Source: an uncultured Steroidobacter sp. (GTDB lineage: Bacteria > Pseudomonadota > Gammaproteobacteria > Steroidobacterales > Steroidobacteraceae). Taken from it: a stretch of 64,000 nt of DNA. How positions within the stretch are numbered: the stretch's first letter is position 1; each line of letters opens with the position of its first letter. A model generated the notes under the pieces. The model saw nothing but the letters and a program-made list of their open reading frames with translations. It was not told where the DNA came from and searched no databases. Below are positions 8,346-16,158 of this stretch, in pieces. Both the position numbers and the translations under genes were made by a program. Location: the NCBI GenBank assembly GCA_938008435.1, contig CALLKK010000030.1, positions 34,645 through 98,644 on the forward strand, in the 5' to 3' direction.

Positions 8346-9397
8346 TCGCCACGCCCTTCCTCGACGTTCCCACTGCGCTCGGCGGACCGCTCGGCACCGC
8401 GGTGCTGCGGCGTGCGCCCGAAGACTTCGTCGTGCGCGAGTGGCTCGGGTTCGACGCCGACGGGGATGGCGATCACGTGCTGCTCAAGGTGCGCAAGCGT
8501 GGCGCGAACACGCATTGGGTGGCGCAACAGCTCGCACGAATCGCGCACGTGCCGGTCCGAGACGTGGGGTATGCCGGCCTCAAAGACCGCGCCGCCGTGA
8601 CGGAACAGTCCTTCACGTTGCCGCTGCGATCGCGCGTCGCGCTCGGCGAATGGGTGGGAGTCGCAGGCGAGGGGTTCGAAGTGATCGCCGCGGCCCCGCA
8701 TCGGCGCAAGCTCAAGCGCGGTGCGTTGCGCGGCAACGAGTTCGTGATCGTGCTGCGCGAGTTTACCGGTTCGCTGCAAGCGCTCGAAGAACGGTTGGCT
8801 GCGATCGCGCGCTGCGGCGTCCCGAATTACTTCGGGCCGCAACGCTTCGGGCGCGCCGGCAACAACCTCGTGACGGCGGAGCGCTGGTTCAGCTCGGGCG
8901 AGGCGCCTCCTGACCGCTTGCAGTGCGGCTTTGCGATCTCGGCGGCACGCGCTGCGCTCTTCAATGCGGTCCTCGCGCGTCGCGTCACGGAGCGCACCTG
9001 GGATCGCTTGCTGCCGGGGGACATTGCCAATCTCGATGGGAGCGGCAGTATCTTCGCCGTGGACGATGTCGACGCAACGCTCAATGAGCGCTGTGCCGCG
9101 CTCGACATTCATCCGACCGGACCGCTCTGGCATGGAGAGTCGCTTGCCGCGCGGGAGGTGCGCGCGCTCGAGCAGGCGGTCGCGCAGGAACATGCAGTGC
9201 TCTCGGCTGGACTTGCACGGCTCGAGCTGCAAGCCGAGCGGCGCGCACTGCGCGTGCGCGTCGGCGAGCTGCGTTGGCAGATCGACGGCACCGATGTCAC
9301 GCTCTCGTTCCGTCTGTCGAAGGGCGCCTTCGCGACGGCCGTGCTGCACGAGATCGTCGCCAATGCGTTTGCGGTCGCCGGCTTGGATGCCGAGTAG
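8342..9397 (+). CDS. truD: tRNA pseudouridine(13) synthase
   Basis: TruD isomerises U13 of tRNA-Glu to pseudouridine. The catalytic Asp is in DVGYAGLKDRAAVTEQ (Asp82 from the chosen start). The motifs RGNEFVIVLRE, PNYFGPQRFGRAGNN and RLSKGAFATAVLHEI are also family features. No ATG lies before the conserved N-terminus; TTG 8342 overlaps the ispF stop (TTGA) and gives 351 residues, close to E. coli's 349. This rare start is therefore supported by coupling and by length. It converges on the Smr gene 46 bases downstream. Confidence 0.94.
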   Translation: MIATPFLDVPTALGGPLGTAVLRRAPEDFVVREWLGFDADGDGDHVLLKVRKRGANTHWVAQQLARIAHVPVRDVGYAGLKDRAAVTEQSFTLPLRSRVALGEWVGVAGEGFEVIAAAPHRRKLKRGALRGNEFVIVLREFTGSLQALEERLAAIARCGVPNYFGPQRFGRAGNNLVTAERWFSSGEAPPDRLQCGFAISAARAALFNAVLARRVTERTWDRLLPGDIANLDGSGSIFAVDDVDATLNERCAALDIHPTGPLWHGESLAAREVRALEQAVAQEHAVLSAGLARLELQAERRALRVRVGELRWQIDGTDVTLSFRLSKGAFATAVLHEIVANAFAVAGLDAE

Positions 9398-9443
9398 CTG
9401 CGTGCGCGCGGCGGTGGGCGGCTTACGGCTCAGGTTGCGCCGT

Positions 9444-9971
9444 TTACGTGCGCAGCAAGACGTAGAGCGCGCCGCTGCCGCCGTCGACGGCGCGGGCGGA
9501 TCCGAACGCAAGCACATCGTCCGAGCGCTGCAGCCAGTGATTCACGACGTTTTTGAGGACAGGGCCACGTGGTCCGGAGCGCCGTCCCTTGCCGTGAATG
9601 ACGCGCACGCAGGTCAGGCGCCGAGCGATCGATTCGGCAATGAACGCGCGCAACGCAGCGCGCGCTTCGACGGCCGTCAAGCCGTGCAGATCGATTTCGG
9701 CATCGACGGCGTAATGGCCGCGACGCAGCTTCGTCAGGATGCCAGGCGGCACGTGTGGGCGGCGGAAGCTCAGCTCATCGCCGGTACCGAGCACGGCATC
9801 GTCTGCGGGCGGCAGCAGGCTTTCCCTGAGCACTTCCTGTTGGTCGGCGCGCGTGAAGCGTGCGCTCGGCACCGGTTTGGGGCGCGCGAGCGCCTCACGC
9901 GGCTCGACCGCAAGCGGTTTGACGCCGCGCATGTGCTCCCTGAAGAGTTCTCGCTCGTCGGACTCGCTCAC
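9444..9971 (-). CDS. Smr-domain protein (putative endonuclease)
   Basis: A 175-residue protein with an N-terminal low-complexity arm and a C-terminal Smr (small MutS-related) domain. Domain landmarks are the EIDLHGLTAVEARAALRAF helix and the HGKGRRS loop with its H-G-K-G core, then VLKNVVNHWLQ. Smr domains cut or nick nucleic acids; the proteobacterial stand-alone form is related to SmrA/SmrB, and SmrB cleaves mRNA at collided ribosomes in E. coli. Which subtype this is cannot be settled by eye. It is inserted on the opposite strand between truD and surE, genes that are adjacent in E. coli, and diverges from surE. Confidence 0.88.
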   Translation of the reverse strand: MSESDERELFREHMRGVKPLAVEPREALARPKPVPSARFTRADQQEVLRESLLPPADDAVLGTGDELSFRRPHVPPGILTKLRRGHYAVDAEIDLHGLTAVEARAALRAFIAESIARRLTCVRVIHGKGRRSGPRGPVLKNVVNHWLQRSDDVLAFGSARAVDGGSGALYVLLRT

Positions 9972-10028
9972 GGTTGCCGCCTCCTCGTCGCAAGGTGTCG
10001 CCGCTCACGCGTTTTGCGCACCGTTTGC

Positions 10029-10036
10029 AGTATAGT
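10029..10036. promoter_or_regulatory. overlapping divergent -10 elements between the Smr gene and surE
   Basis: The octamer AGTATAGT reads TATAGT on the plus strand (10031-10036, towards surE) and TATACT on the minus strand (10029-10034, towards the Smr gene). Both match the sigma-70 -10 consensus in five of six positions. No strong -35 lies at the right distance on either side. Leaders would be roughly 110 nt for surE and 50 nt for the Smr gene. Confidence 0.4.
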
Positions 10037-10150
10037 GCGCATCGCGGACTTGCGGCCGTCGGGGAGGGCAAACGCGCAGTGGGCCGCACGGCGCGTTGCG
10101 AACGAATACAATCCGTACGGCAGCTTCGTGAGCTCAGGACACGTCAATCC

Positions 10151-10912
10151 TTGAAGATTCTGATCAGCAACGACGACGGCTACCGCGCCGAAGGCTTGCG
10201 CGCGCTCACCAAGGCGTTGAGCGAGATCGCGGACATCACCGTCGTGGCTCCGGATCGCAATCGTAGCGGCGCGAGCAATTCGCTCACGCTCGATGTGCCG
10301 TTGCGCGTGATGGAGTACGATCCGAAGCAGTATCTCGTCGTCAACGGCACGCCGACCGATTGCGTGCATCTTGCGATCTCGGGCCTGTTCGATTTCGAGC
10401 ACGACATGGTCGTCTCAGGGATCAACGACGGCGCGAATCTCGGGGATGACGTCATCTACTCGGGCACGGTGGCCGCGGCGATCGAAGGGCGCTTTCTCGG
10501 GCTGCCTGCCATCGCCGTGTCGCTCGTCGTGCAGCCGAACTCCGAGCCGCATTTCGACACGGCGGCCCGCGTGGCCGTCGAGCTCGTCATGCGCGTGCAG
10601 CGCACGCCGCTGCACCAGGCCACGATCTTGAACGTCAACGTGCCCAACGTGCCTTACGACGCCTTGCGCGGCTATCAGGCGACGCGGCTCGGATTCCGGC
10701 ATCGTTCCGAGCGCATCGTCCGCTCCGAGGATCCGCGCGGGCGGCCGGTGTACTGGGTCGGGGCGGCCGGCGTCGGTCACGATGCCGGCCCGGGGACCGA
10801 CTTTCACGCTGTGGCGAACGGTTACGTGTCGGTGACGCCGCTGCAGATCGACCTGACGCGTCACGCGATGCTCGAGGATGTACGCGAATGGTTGCAAGGG
10901 CGTCCGGAATGA
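10151..10912 (+). CDS. surE: 5'/3'-nucleotidase SurE
   Basis: SurE is a metal-dependent nucleoside monophosphatase linked to stationary-phase survival. The product starts MKILISNDDGYRAEGLRAL, with the acidic metal site NDDG, and has RNRSGASNSLTL, GTPTDCVHLA and SGINDGANLGDDVIYSGTV. Translation from TTG 10151 gives 253 residues, the same as E. coli, with an AGGA about 12 bases upstream; no ATG or GTG fits the conserved start. The stop overlaps the pcm start (ATGA). The order surE-pcm-nlpD is conserved in gammaproteobacteria. Confidence 0.95.
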   Translation: MKILISNDDGYRAEGLRALTKALSEIADITVVAPDRNRSGASNSLTLDVPLRVMEYDPKQYLVVNGTPTDCVHLAISGLFDFEHDMVVSGINDGANLGDDVIYSGTVAAAIEGRFLGLPAIAVSLVVQPNSEPHFDTAARVAVELVMRVQRTPLHQATILNVNVPNVPYDALRGYQATRLGFRHRSERIVRSEDPRGRPVYWVGAAGVGHDAGPGTDFHAVANGYVSVTPLQIDLTRHAMLEDVREWLQGRPE

Positions 10913-11565
10913 ATACGCGCGCCGGCATCGGCATGACTTCCGCGCGAACGCGCGAGCGTCTCGTGCAGCGCTTGCGCAGCCAAGGTATTGCCAATCCCTT
11001 GGTGCTCGATCAGATCCGCAACGTGCCGCGGCACCTGTTCGTCGACGAAGCGCTCGCGACGCGCGCGTACGAAGATACGGCGTTGCCCATCGGTCACGGG
11101 CAGACGATCTCGCAGCCTTATGTGGTGGCGCGGATGACCGAGGCGCTCATCGAGAGCGGCACGCCCGGCAAGGTGCTCGAGATCGGCACGGGCTGCGGCT
11201 ATCAGACGGCCGTGCTCGCACCGCTCGTGCGTTTCATTTTCAGCGTCGAGCGCATCAAGGCGCTGCTCGATCGGGCACGGCTGCGCTTCAAGGAGCTCGG
11301 CATCAGCAACGTGCACCTGCGGCACGGCGACGGTTTTCAGGGCTGGGCGGCGCACGCGCCGTACGATGCGATCTTGATGGCGGCGGCGCCGCTGGCGATT
11401 CCGCGCGTACTGTTCGACCAGCTCGCACCGGGCGGGCGTCTGATCGCGCCGGTCGGTCCCGAAGGCAAGCAGCAGCTCGTACGTGTGACCAAGCGCGGCG
11501 ACGATCTGCACACCGAAGTGCTAGGCTCAGTGAGCTTCGTGCCGCTGTTGCAGGGTCTCGGGTGA
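10909..11565 (+). CDS. pcm: protein-L-isoaspartate O-methyltransferase
   Basis: Pcm methylates L-isoaspartyl residues in aged proteins so that they can revert to aspartate. The 218-residue product has RHLFVDEALATRAYEDTALP, the conserved GHGQTISQPYVVARM segment and the AdoMet-binding motif VLEIGTGCGYQTAVLA. The start at 10909 overlaps the surE stop (ATGA); an upstream in-frame GTG at 10888 would extend into surE. It is probably co-transcribed with surE and nlpD. Confidence 0.96.
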   Translation: MNTRAGIGMTSARTRERLVQRLRSQGIANPLVLDQIRNVPRHLFVDEALATRAYEDTALPIGHGQTISQPYVVARMTEALIESGTPGKVLEIGTGCGYQTAVLAPLVRFIFSVERIKALLDRARLRFKELGISNVHLRHGDGFQGWAAHAPYDAILMAAAPLAIPRVLFDQLAPGGRLIAPVGPEGKQQLVRVTKRGDDLHTEVLGSVSFVPLLQGLG

Positions 11566-11653
11566 ACGCACGCGCCGAGCTCTCGGCGATTCAGGTTCAC
11601 TACAGAATGCGGCGCGCACATTCCTTCTGGTGGACCGAACGAACCTCGGGCTG

Positions 11654-12355
11654 ATGTCATTCGGGCTCCGTGCACGTTCCTGCATCGCTGTGCTCATGCT
11701 GGCGGCGCTCTTGAGCGCGTGCGCCACGACGCCGCCAGGGCGGCCGCAGACGTACATCGTCAAGCGCGGCGATACCTTGTACTCGATCGCGCGGCGCTAC
11801 GGCCTCGACTATCGCGATATCGCACGGTGGAACGGCATCGGGCGAGATTACGTCATCTATCCGGGACAGGAGCTCAAGCTCTATCCGAGCACGCCGCCCG
11901 CTACGGCCTCGGCGACTACGAAACCGCGTTCCGGAACCAGTACCGCGCCTACGCGTGCGCCTCCAGCGAACGTTGCGCGATTGCCGCCGATGCGTTGGCA
12001 GTGGCCCGTCGAAGGCGGCTCGGCCACGCTCACGTCGCGACCGAACGGCGGCTATGGGCTGACGATCAACGGACGACTTGGCGACGAAGTACGCGCGGCC
12101 GCCGATGGACGCGTCGTGTACACGGGATCGGGGTTGCTCGGTTACGGTCAGCTCGTCATCGTCAAGCACAACGACACGTACTTGAGCGCGTATGGTCACG
12201 CTCAGACGGTTGCAGTGCGCGAGGGCGACGTCGTGAAAGCAGGGCAGCGCGTTGCGACGATGGGCACGGGCCCGCAAGGCACGCCGCAGCTTTATTTCGA
12301 GATTCGCGTGAACGGCACACCGCACAATCCGCTCGAGCTCCTGCCGAAGCGCTGA
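11654..12355 (+). CDS. nlpD: NlpD-type LysM/M23 lipoprotein (murein hydrolase activator)
   Basis: NlpD is an outer-membrane lipoprotein that activates the amidase AmiC at the septum. From ATG 11654 there is a lipoprotein signal peptide with lipobox LLSAC (Cys23). A LysM peptidoglycan-binding domain follows (TYIVKRGDTLYSIARRYG), then a proline/threonine-rich linker, then a degenerate LytM/M23 domain (DEVRAAADGRVVYTGSGLLG through APLxYFEIR-like PQLYFEIRVNGTP). The zinc ligands of active LytM enzymes are not all evident, as expected for an activator. A GTG at 11630 is a less likely start. rpoS, which follows nlpD in many gammaproteobacteria, is not found here. Confidence 0.93.
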   Translation: MSFGLRARSCIAVLMLAALLSACATTPPGRPQTYIVKRGDTLYSIARRYGLDYRDIARWNGIGRDYVIYPGQELKLYPSTPPATASATTKPRSGTSTAPTRAPPANVARLPPMRWQWPVEGGSATLTSRPNGGYGLTINGRLGDEVRAAADGRVVYTGSGLLGYGQLVIVKHNDTYLSAYGHAQTVAVREGDVVKAGQRVATMGTGPQGTPQLYFEIRVNGTPHNPLELLPKR

Positions 12356-12550
12356 TTCGAGCGAGTTGATGCGTCAAGCGGCGCCGTTTCGATGTCAACA
12401 CCAAAGGCCCGCGAGATGTCAACATGCTGCGCCTGGCTGGTCCTGCAAGCGGCGCAGAAAAATTTGCGCGTCAGGAGTTGCACTTCAGCGTGTGGTATGG
12501 CTAACATCCGCCACCATGTCGCAGGGCAGCGACCCCGCACGGCCCGCCAG

Positions 12551-12715
12551 GGCTACCGGGAGGAGACGCGTGGGCGGAGGGGGATTCGAGGAAACAGCGC
12601 CAAGAAGAATAAAATCAAAACAATAAGAATAATCTGCTGCGAAGACGCTCCGCGCGAGCGCACGCGGCGAGTTGGTCGAACGAACTTCGATCCCGCGCGT
12701 CTCCTCCCGGTGGCC
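12551..12715. repeat. 165-bp element bounded by 24-bp inverted repeats
   Basis: Bases 12551-12574 and the reverse complement of 12692-12715 match at 22 of 24 positions, including a perfect 16-base core (ACCGGGAGGAGACGCG at 12555-12570). The 117 bases between are unlike their surroundings, with an A-rich run around 12600-12635. No target-site duplication is visible and no credible ORF lies inside, so a MITE-like relic, a repetitive extragenic element or a long RNA stem are all possible. Confidence 0.6.
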
Positions 12716-12734
12716 TTGTTTTTCAATCCGAAGA

Positions 12735-12774
12735 CCAAAACGCGATAGCGAGTACGCCGCTCGCGCTCATCGCG
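12735..12774 (-). terminator. hairpin with short U-run, minus strand
   Basis: CGCGAT (12741-12746) pairs with ATCGCG (12769-12774), and GCGAG with CTCGC inside it. Read on the minus strand the stem is followed by TTTTGG. It lies about 120 bases past the Mth938-like stop, so it may end that transcript. Two other hairpins lie nearer the gene (12806-12835 and 12844-12862). Confidence 0.4.
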
Positions 12775-12892
12775 AAGTCATTTCCTGAAACGCTTTTGAT
12801 TTCTCTGCGCGATCGCCGCGCGAGTGCATCGCGCACGTGAGCTCGGCACTTGGTCAGTGCCGCATTCGCGGACAGCTGCGCGAGCCGGCGTT

Positions 12893-13264
12893 CTATCCCA
12901 CGAGCATCGCCGCGACGACGCGCCGATTCTCGCTCACGAGGACGTTGTAGGTTCGGCACGCAGCGCCGGTGATCATGACCTCGCAGCCGATGCCGCGGGA
13001 AAGCAGGGCAGCCGTCCATTCGGTGCGCGGGAAGCGCTGCCGTTCGCCGACGCCGAGTACGACGATTTCCGGATCCAGCGCGAAAATGGCGTCGAGGTCG
13101 GCGAGCTCCAGCTCGTCGACGGAGCGCGGGCGCCAATCGGGCACGATCCGATCGGCGCTGATCAAGCAGCTGCGTTGGAGCACGATGTCACCGACCCGGA
13201 TTTCCCCGGGCGCATAGCTGCGAACCGTGTTGGCTCCTTCAGTGCGATCGTCTGTGAGCTTCAT
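12893..13264 (-). CDS. Mth938-like (DUF498 family) protein
   Basis: A 123-residue protein of the Mth938/NDUFAF3-like fold. Family marks are the VRSYAPGEIRVGD segment, PDWRPRSVDEL, DPEIVVLGVGERQRFP and GIGCEVMITGAACRTYNVLV near the C-terminus. In mitochondria the relative NDUFAF3 helps complex I assembly; the bacterial proteins have no settled function. It is convergent with nlpD and divergent from the COG4255 gene, 53 bases from that start. It has no signal peptide or membrane segment and is probably cytoplasmic. Family assignment is firm; its role is unknown. Confidence 0.85.
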   Translation of the reverse strand: MKLTDDRTEGANTVRSYAPGEIRVGDIVLQRSCLISADRIVPDWRPRSVDELELADLDAIFALDPEIVVLGVGERQRFPRTEWTAALLSRGIGCEVMITGAACRTYNVLVSENRRVVAAMLVG

Positions 13265-13317
13265 GCGCTAACGATAGCGCACTCGCAGGACGCTGTGTGC
13301 GCCACTAACATTCGCGC

Positions 13318-14328
13318 ATGCCGTCACCGTCGCTTTCTCTCATCGTCACCGATGCCGCAGCCGCCGGCTGCATCGCGCGTGCACGCGAGCGCGATTCCGT
13401 GCTCGCGCGCATCGCCGGCCAGGGTCGTCTTTCTTGCGTGTTTGCCGATCGGCAGCCGAGTCATGCAGCCTTGGCGCGCTGGCAGCGCGCACTGCTCGAG
13501 GCGGTCGGTCTCGATGCCGAGCGCGATCGCTTGCCGAGCGCGGCTGTCACGCGCGCTGGAGAGGCGGGCGTGCGGCCAGAGGAGCACGAATGTTGGGCGC
13601 TGCTCGAATGCGTGCATTTCGCGGCCGGCCTCAACGACATGGCAGGCGTCGTCCTGAGTGGGGCGGCGGTGCTCGATGCGGAGCAACGCGAGGCGCTCGC
13701 CGAAACGCTTGCGAGCCAATTGCGCGAGGTGGGCTACGAGCTCGTTGCAACGCGCGGCCCGCAGTGGCTCGTACGTTGTCCGCGTCATCTCGATGCACGC
13801 ACGCTGCCTCCGACGGAAGCATTCGACGGACCGCTGCAGGATGCGTTGCCCTCTGGCACGGATGCGGCAGAATTGCGCCGGCTGATGACCGAGCTGCAGA
13901 TGGTGCTGCACGAGCATCCGGTCAATCAGCGCCGGGCGCGCGCGGGCCTGCCGGGCGCGAACAGCGCTTGGATCTGGAGCGTGGCGGCGCTCACGTCAGT
14001 GCCGACGGCAACGAGGTTGCCGATCGCATTCGGTGCCGCACCCTACTTGAAAGGGCTTTATCTCTTGCATTCGCAGTCAGTCTCCAGCGCAGAGTTCGAT
14101 CCGGCGCTTGCGCGCTCGGCGGCGCGCGACCCTCATCCTGTGGTGGCGCTGATCGAGAGCGACGAATCGTTCGAGCGCACGTATTTGGAGCCGGCGCTTG
14201 CCATGTTGAGACGCGGTGTGTTCGGTCGGCTCATGGTGTATCTCGATCGCTGGAAGCTCGAGCTGCGCCGGCGCGACCTGCTGCGGTTGTGGCGAGGCGC
14301 ATTGCCGTTCGATCGTTGGCCGGCATGA
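13318..14328 (+). CDS. COG4255-type phosphoglycerate mutase-like protein
   Basis: A 336-residue protein resembling the uncharacterised family often annotated as cofactor-independent phosphoglycerate mutase or regulator (COG4255), commonly found before recJ in Xanthomonadales and relatives. The most typical stretch is MTELQMVLHEHPVNQRRARA followed by GLPGANSAWIWSV. The motif set of genuine BPG-independent mutases (metal-binding DG and Ser nucleophile region) is not apparent, so an enzyme activity should not be assumed. Its stop overlaps the recJ start (ATGA), so the two are probably coupled. No signal peptide or membrane helix is present. Confidence 0.75.
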   Translation: MPSPSLSLIVTDAAAAGCIARARERDSVLARIAGQGRLSCVFADRQPSHAALARWQRALLEAVGLDAERDRLPSAAVTRAGEAGVRPEEHECWALLECVHFAAGLNDMAGVVLSGAAVLDAEQREALAETLASQLREVGYELVATRGPQWLVRCPRHLDARTLPPTEAFDGPLQDALPSGTDAAELRRLMTELQMVLHEHPVNQRRARAGLPGANSAWIWSVAALTSVPTATRLPIAFGAAPYLKGLYLLHSQSVSSAEFDPALARSAARDPHPVVALIESDESFERTYLEPALAMLRRGVFGRLMVYLDRWKLELRRRDLLRLWRGALPFDRWPA

Positions 14329-16052
14329 CGAGTCGCATGATTCGCCGGCGCACGCCCGTGGACGGCGTGGCGCTGCCTGCCGATCTCCACCCGCTGCTGC
14401 GGCGCATCTACGCAGCGCGCGGCGTGCAGGGCGCTGTCGAGCTCGAGCTTGCGCTCGAGCGGCTGATCCCGGTGAGCCGCCTGGGCGGCATCGCGAACGC
14501 CGTGGAGCTGCTGTGCGAGCATTTCCGCCGCGGCAGCCGCATCTTGGTGGTGGGCGATTTCGATGCCGACGGCGCAACGAGCACGGCGCTCGTGGTGCGG
14601 CAGCTGCGACGGCTCGGGTTTGCGAACGTCGATTTCCTCGTGCCGAATCGTTTCCAGTTCGGCTATGGGTTGACCCCGGAGATCGTGCAGCTTGCCGCTG
14701 CCCAGCGGCCCGATCTCATCGTGACGGTCGACAACGGCATCTCGAGCTTGGCGGGCGTCGATGAGGCGCGGCGGCACGGCATCCAGACGCTCATCACCGA
14801 TCATCACTTGCCGGGCCCGGTGTTGCCCGAAGCGGCGGCCATCATCAACCCGAACGCGCCGGGCGAGCTGTTTCCGAGCAAGGCGCTCGCGGGAGTGGGC
14901 GTGGCCTTCTATCTCATGGCCGCACTCACGCGCGAAATGCAGCAGCGCGGGCTTTGTACGGCGCGCGCGCCCGTGGCGGATCTGCTCGATCTGGTGGCGC
15001 TCGGCACCGTTGCGGATCTCGTGCCGCTCGATCACAACAATCGCATCCTGGTGCACGAAGGGTTGCGCCGCATCCGCGCCGGTCGCTGTGTGCCCGGAAT
15101 ACGCGCGTTGCTCGAAACGGCGAATCGTGTGCCAAGCGACGTCGTCGCGAGCGATCTCGGCTACCAAGTCGGGCCGCGGTTGAACGCGGCGGGTCGCTTG
15201 GACGACATGACGATCGGCATCCAATGTCTCTTGACGGACGATCTGGCTACCGCGCGCAAGCTCGCGGCGCGCCTTGCGCAGCTCAATCACGATCGGCGCG
15301 AGCTCGAGCTGCAGATGCAGCAGGAGGCGATGGCGGCCATCGGTGCGATGCAGGCGGAGGATCCGGCGCTGCCGCTCGGCTTGTGTCTCTACGATGAAGC
15401 GTGGCACCAAGGCGTGGTCGGACTCGTCGCCTCGCGGGTGAAGGAAAAAGTCCACCGTCCCGTCATCGCGCTGGCGCGCGCCGACGAGCGCACGTTGAAG
15501 GGCTCCGCACGTTCGGTGCCAGGCGTGCATATTCGTGACGTGCTCGATGCCGTCGCCAAGCGTCATCCTGGCGTCATCGAGAAGTTCGGCGGCCACGCCA
15601 TGGCGGCCGGATTGACCCTGCCCGCGGACCGCCTCGATGACTTTCGCCGTGCGTTCGACGAAGAGGTGCGGCGTTGGATGTCGACGGACGATGCCGTCGG
15701 CGTCGTGTATTCGGACGGTCCGCTGCGGCCGGAGGAGATGACGCTCGATGTGGCGCGGCTGCTGCGCACCGCAGGCCCTTGGGGGCAGGCGTTTCCCGAG
15801 CCCCTGTTCGACGGTGCCTTCGCAGTGCGCAGCGTGCGGGTGCTCGGCGAGCGCCACCTCAAGCTCGAGGTGTGCGACGGCGAGGCGCCGAGCTGCGAGG
15901 CGATCGCGTTTCGGTACTTCGACGATGCGCAGGCGCCCGCAGTGCGCGCGAACGACCGTGTCGAGCTCGCTTACCGGCTCGACGTGAATCGTTACAACGG
16001 CACCGAAAAGGTCCAGCTCGTCGTCGAATACCTGCGCGTCCTCGACAGCTGA
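14325..16052 (+). CDS. recJ: single-stranded-DNA-specific exonuclease RecJ
   Basis: RecJ degrades single-stranded DNA 5' to 3' in recombination, mismatch repair and base-excision repair. The 575-residue product has the DHH phosphoesterase motifs: ILVVGDFDADGATSTAL, VTVDNGISS and TLITDHHLPGP. Further features are the DLVALGTVADLVPL segment, QVGPRLNAAGRLDDM and the C-terminal DHHA1 motif region KFGGHAMAAGLTL. The start at 14325 lies in the stop of the preceding gene (ATGA); the frame is open upstream but only as a shadow of that gene. prfB follows, as in E. coli (recJ-prfB-lysS). Confidence 0.97.
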   Translation: MTSRMIRRRTPVDGVALPADLHPLLRRIYAARGVQGAVELELALERLIPVSRLGGIANAVELLCEHFRRGSRILVVGDFDADGATSTALVVRQLRRLGFANVDFLVPNRFQFGYGLTPEIVQLAAAQRPDLIVTVDNGISSLAGVDEARRHGIQTLITDHHLPGPVLPEAAAIINPNAPGELFPSKALAGVGVAFYLMAALTREMQQRGLCTARAPVADLLDLVALGTVADLVPLDHNNRILVHEGLRRIRAGRCVPGIRALLETANRVPSDVVASDLGYQVGPRLNAAGRLDDMTIGIQCLLTDDLATARKLAARLAQLNHDRRELELQMQQEAMAAIGAMQAEDPALPLGLCLYDEAWHQGVVGLVASRVKEKVHRPVIALARADERTLKGSARSVPGVHIRDVLDAVAKRHPGVIEKFGGHAMAAGLTLPADRLDDFRRAFDEEVRRWMSTDDAVGVVYSDGPLRPEEMTLDVARLLRTAGPWGQAFPEPLFDGAFAVRSVRVLGERHLKLEVCDGEAPSCEAIAFRYFDDAQAPAVRANDRVELAYRLDVNRYNGTEKVQLVVEYLRVLDS

Positions 16053-16077
16053 CCGCAAGCGCATTCGGACGCCTGAT

Positions 16078-16096
16078 GCGCGCCCGACGGGCGCGC
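16078..16096. terminator. GC-rich hairpin after recJ
   Basis: GCGCGCCC (16078-16085) and GGGCGCGC (16089-16096) form a perfect 8-bp stem with a 3-base loop, 25 bases after the recJ stop. No U-run follows, so termination strength is uncertain. Confidence 0.4.
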
Positions 16097-16120
16097 TTGC
16101 GTCATCGAGCAGCGCGTCGT

Positions 16121-16128
16121 GATACCAT
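16121..16128 (+). promoter_or_regulatory. possible extended -10 promoter of prfB
   Basis: TGATACCAT (16120-16128) has the TG dinucleotide one base before TACCAT, as in extended -10 promoters. The predicted start would be about 25 bases before the prfB ATG. No convincing -35 is present. Confidence 0.35.
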
Positions 16129-16158
16129 TTCCGTCCTTTCTGACGGTCCTTTCGTTCC

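Larger units (their letters stand above)
12356..12892. other. gene-free gap after nlpD
   Basis: These 537 bases separate nlpD from the convergent Mth938-like gene. I find no credible gene. The gap holds a direct repeat GATGTCAACA at 12391-12400 and 12415-12424, an inverted-repeat element (12551-12715) with an A-rich core, and three hairpins: 12741-12774, 12806-12835 and 12844-12862. The core is visibly more AT-rich than the surrounding DNA. This is the position where rpoS is commonly found in relatives. Confidence 0.7.

Noticed and set aside
12553..12738. Minus-strand 61-codon frame in the nlpD gap with a hydrophobic C-terminal stretch
   Set aside because: It would start with TTG without a ribosome site; the hydrophobic run comes from the A-rich core read in reverse, and it lies wholly within the inverted-repeat element.
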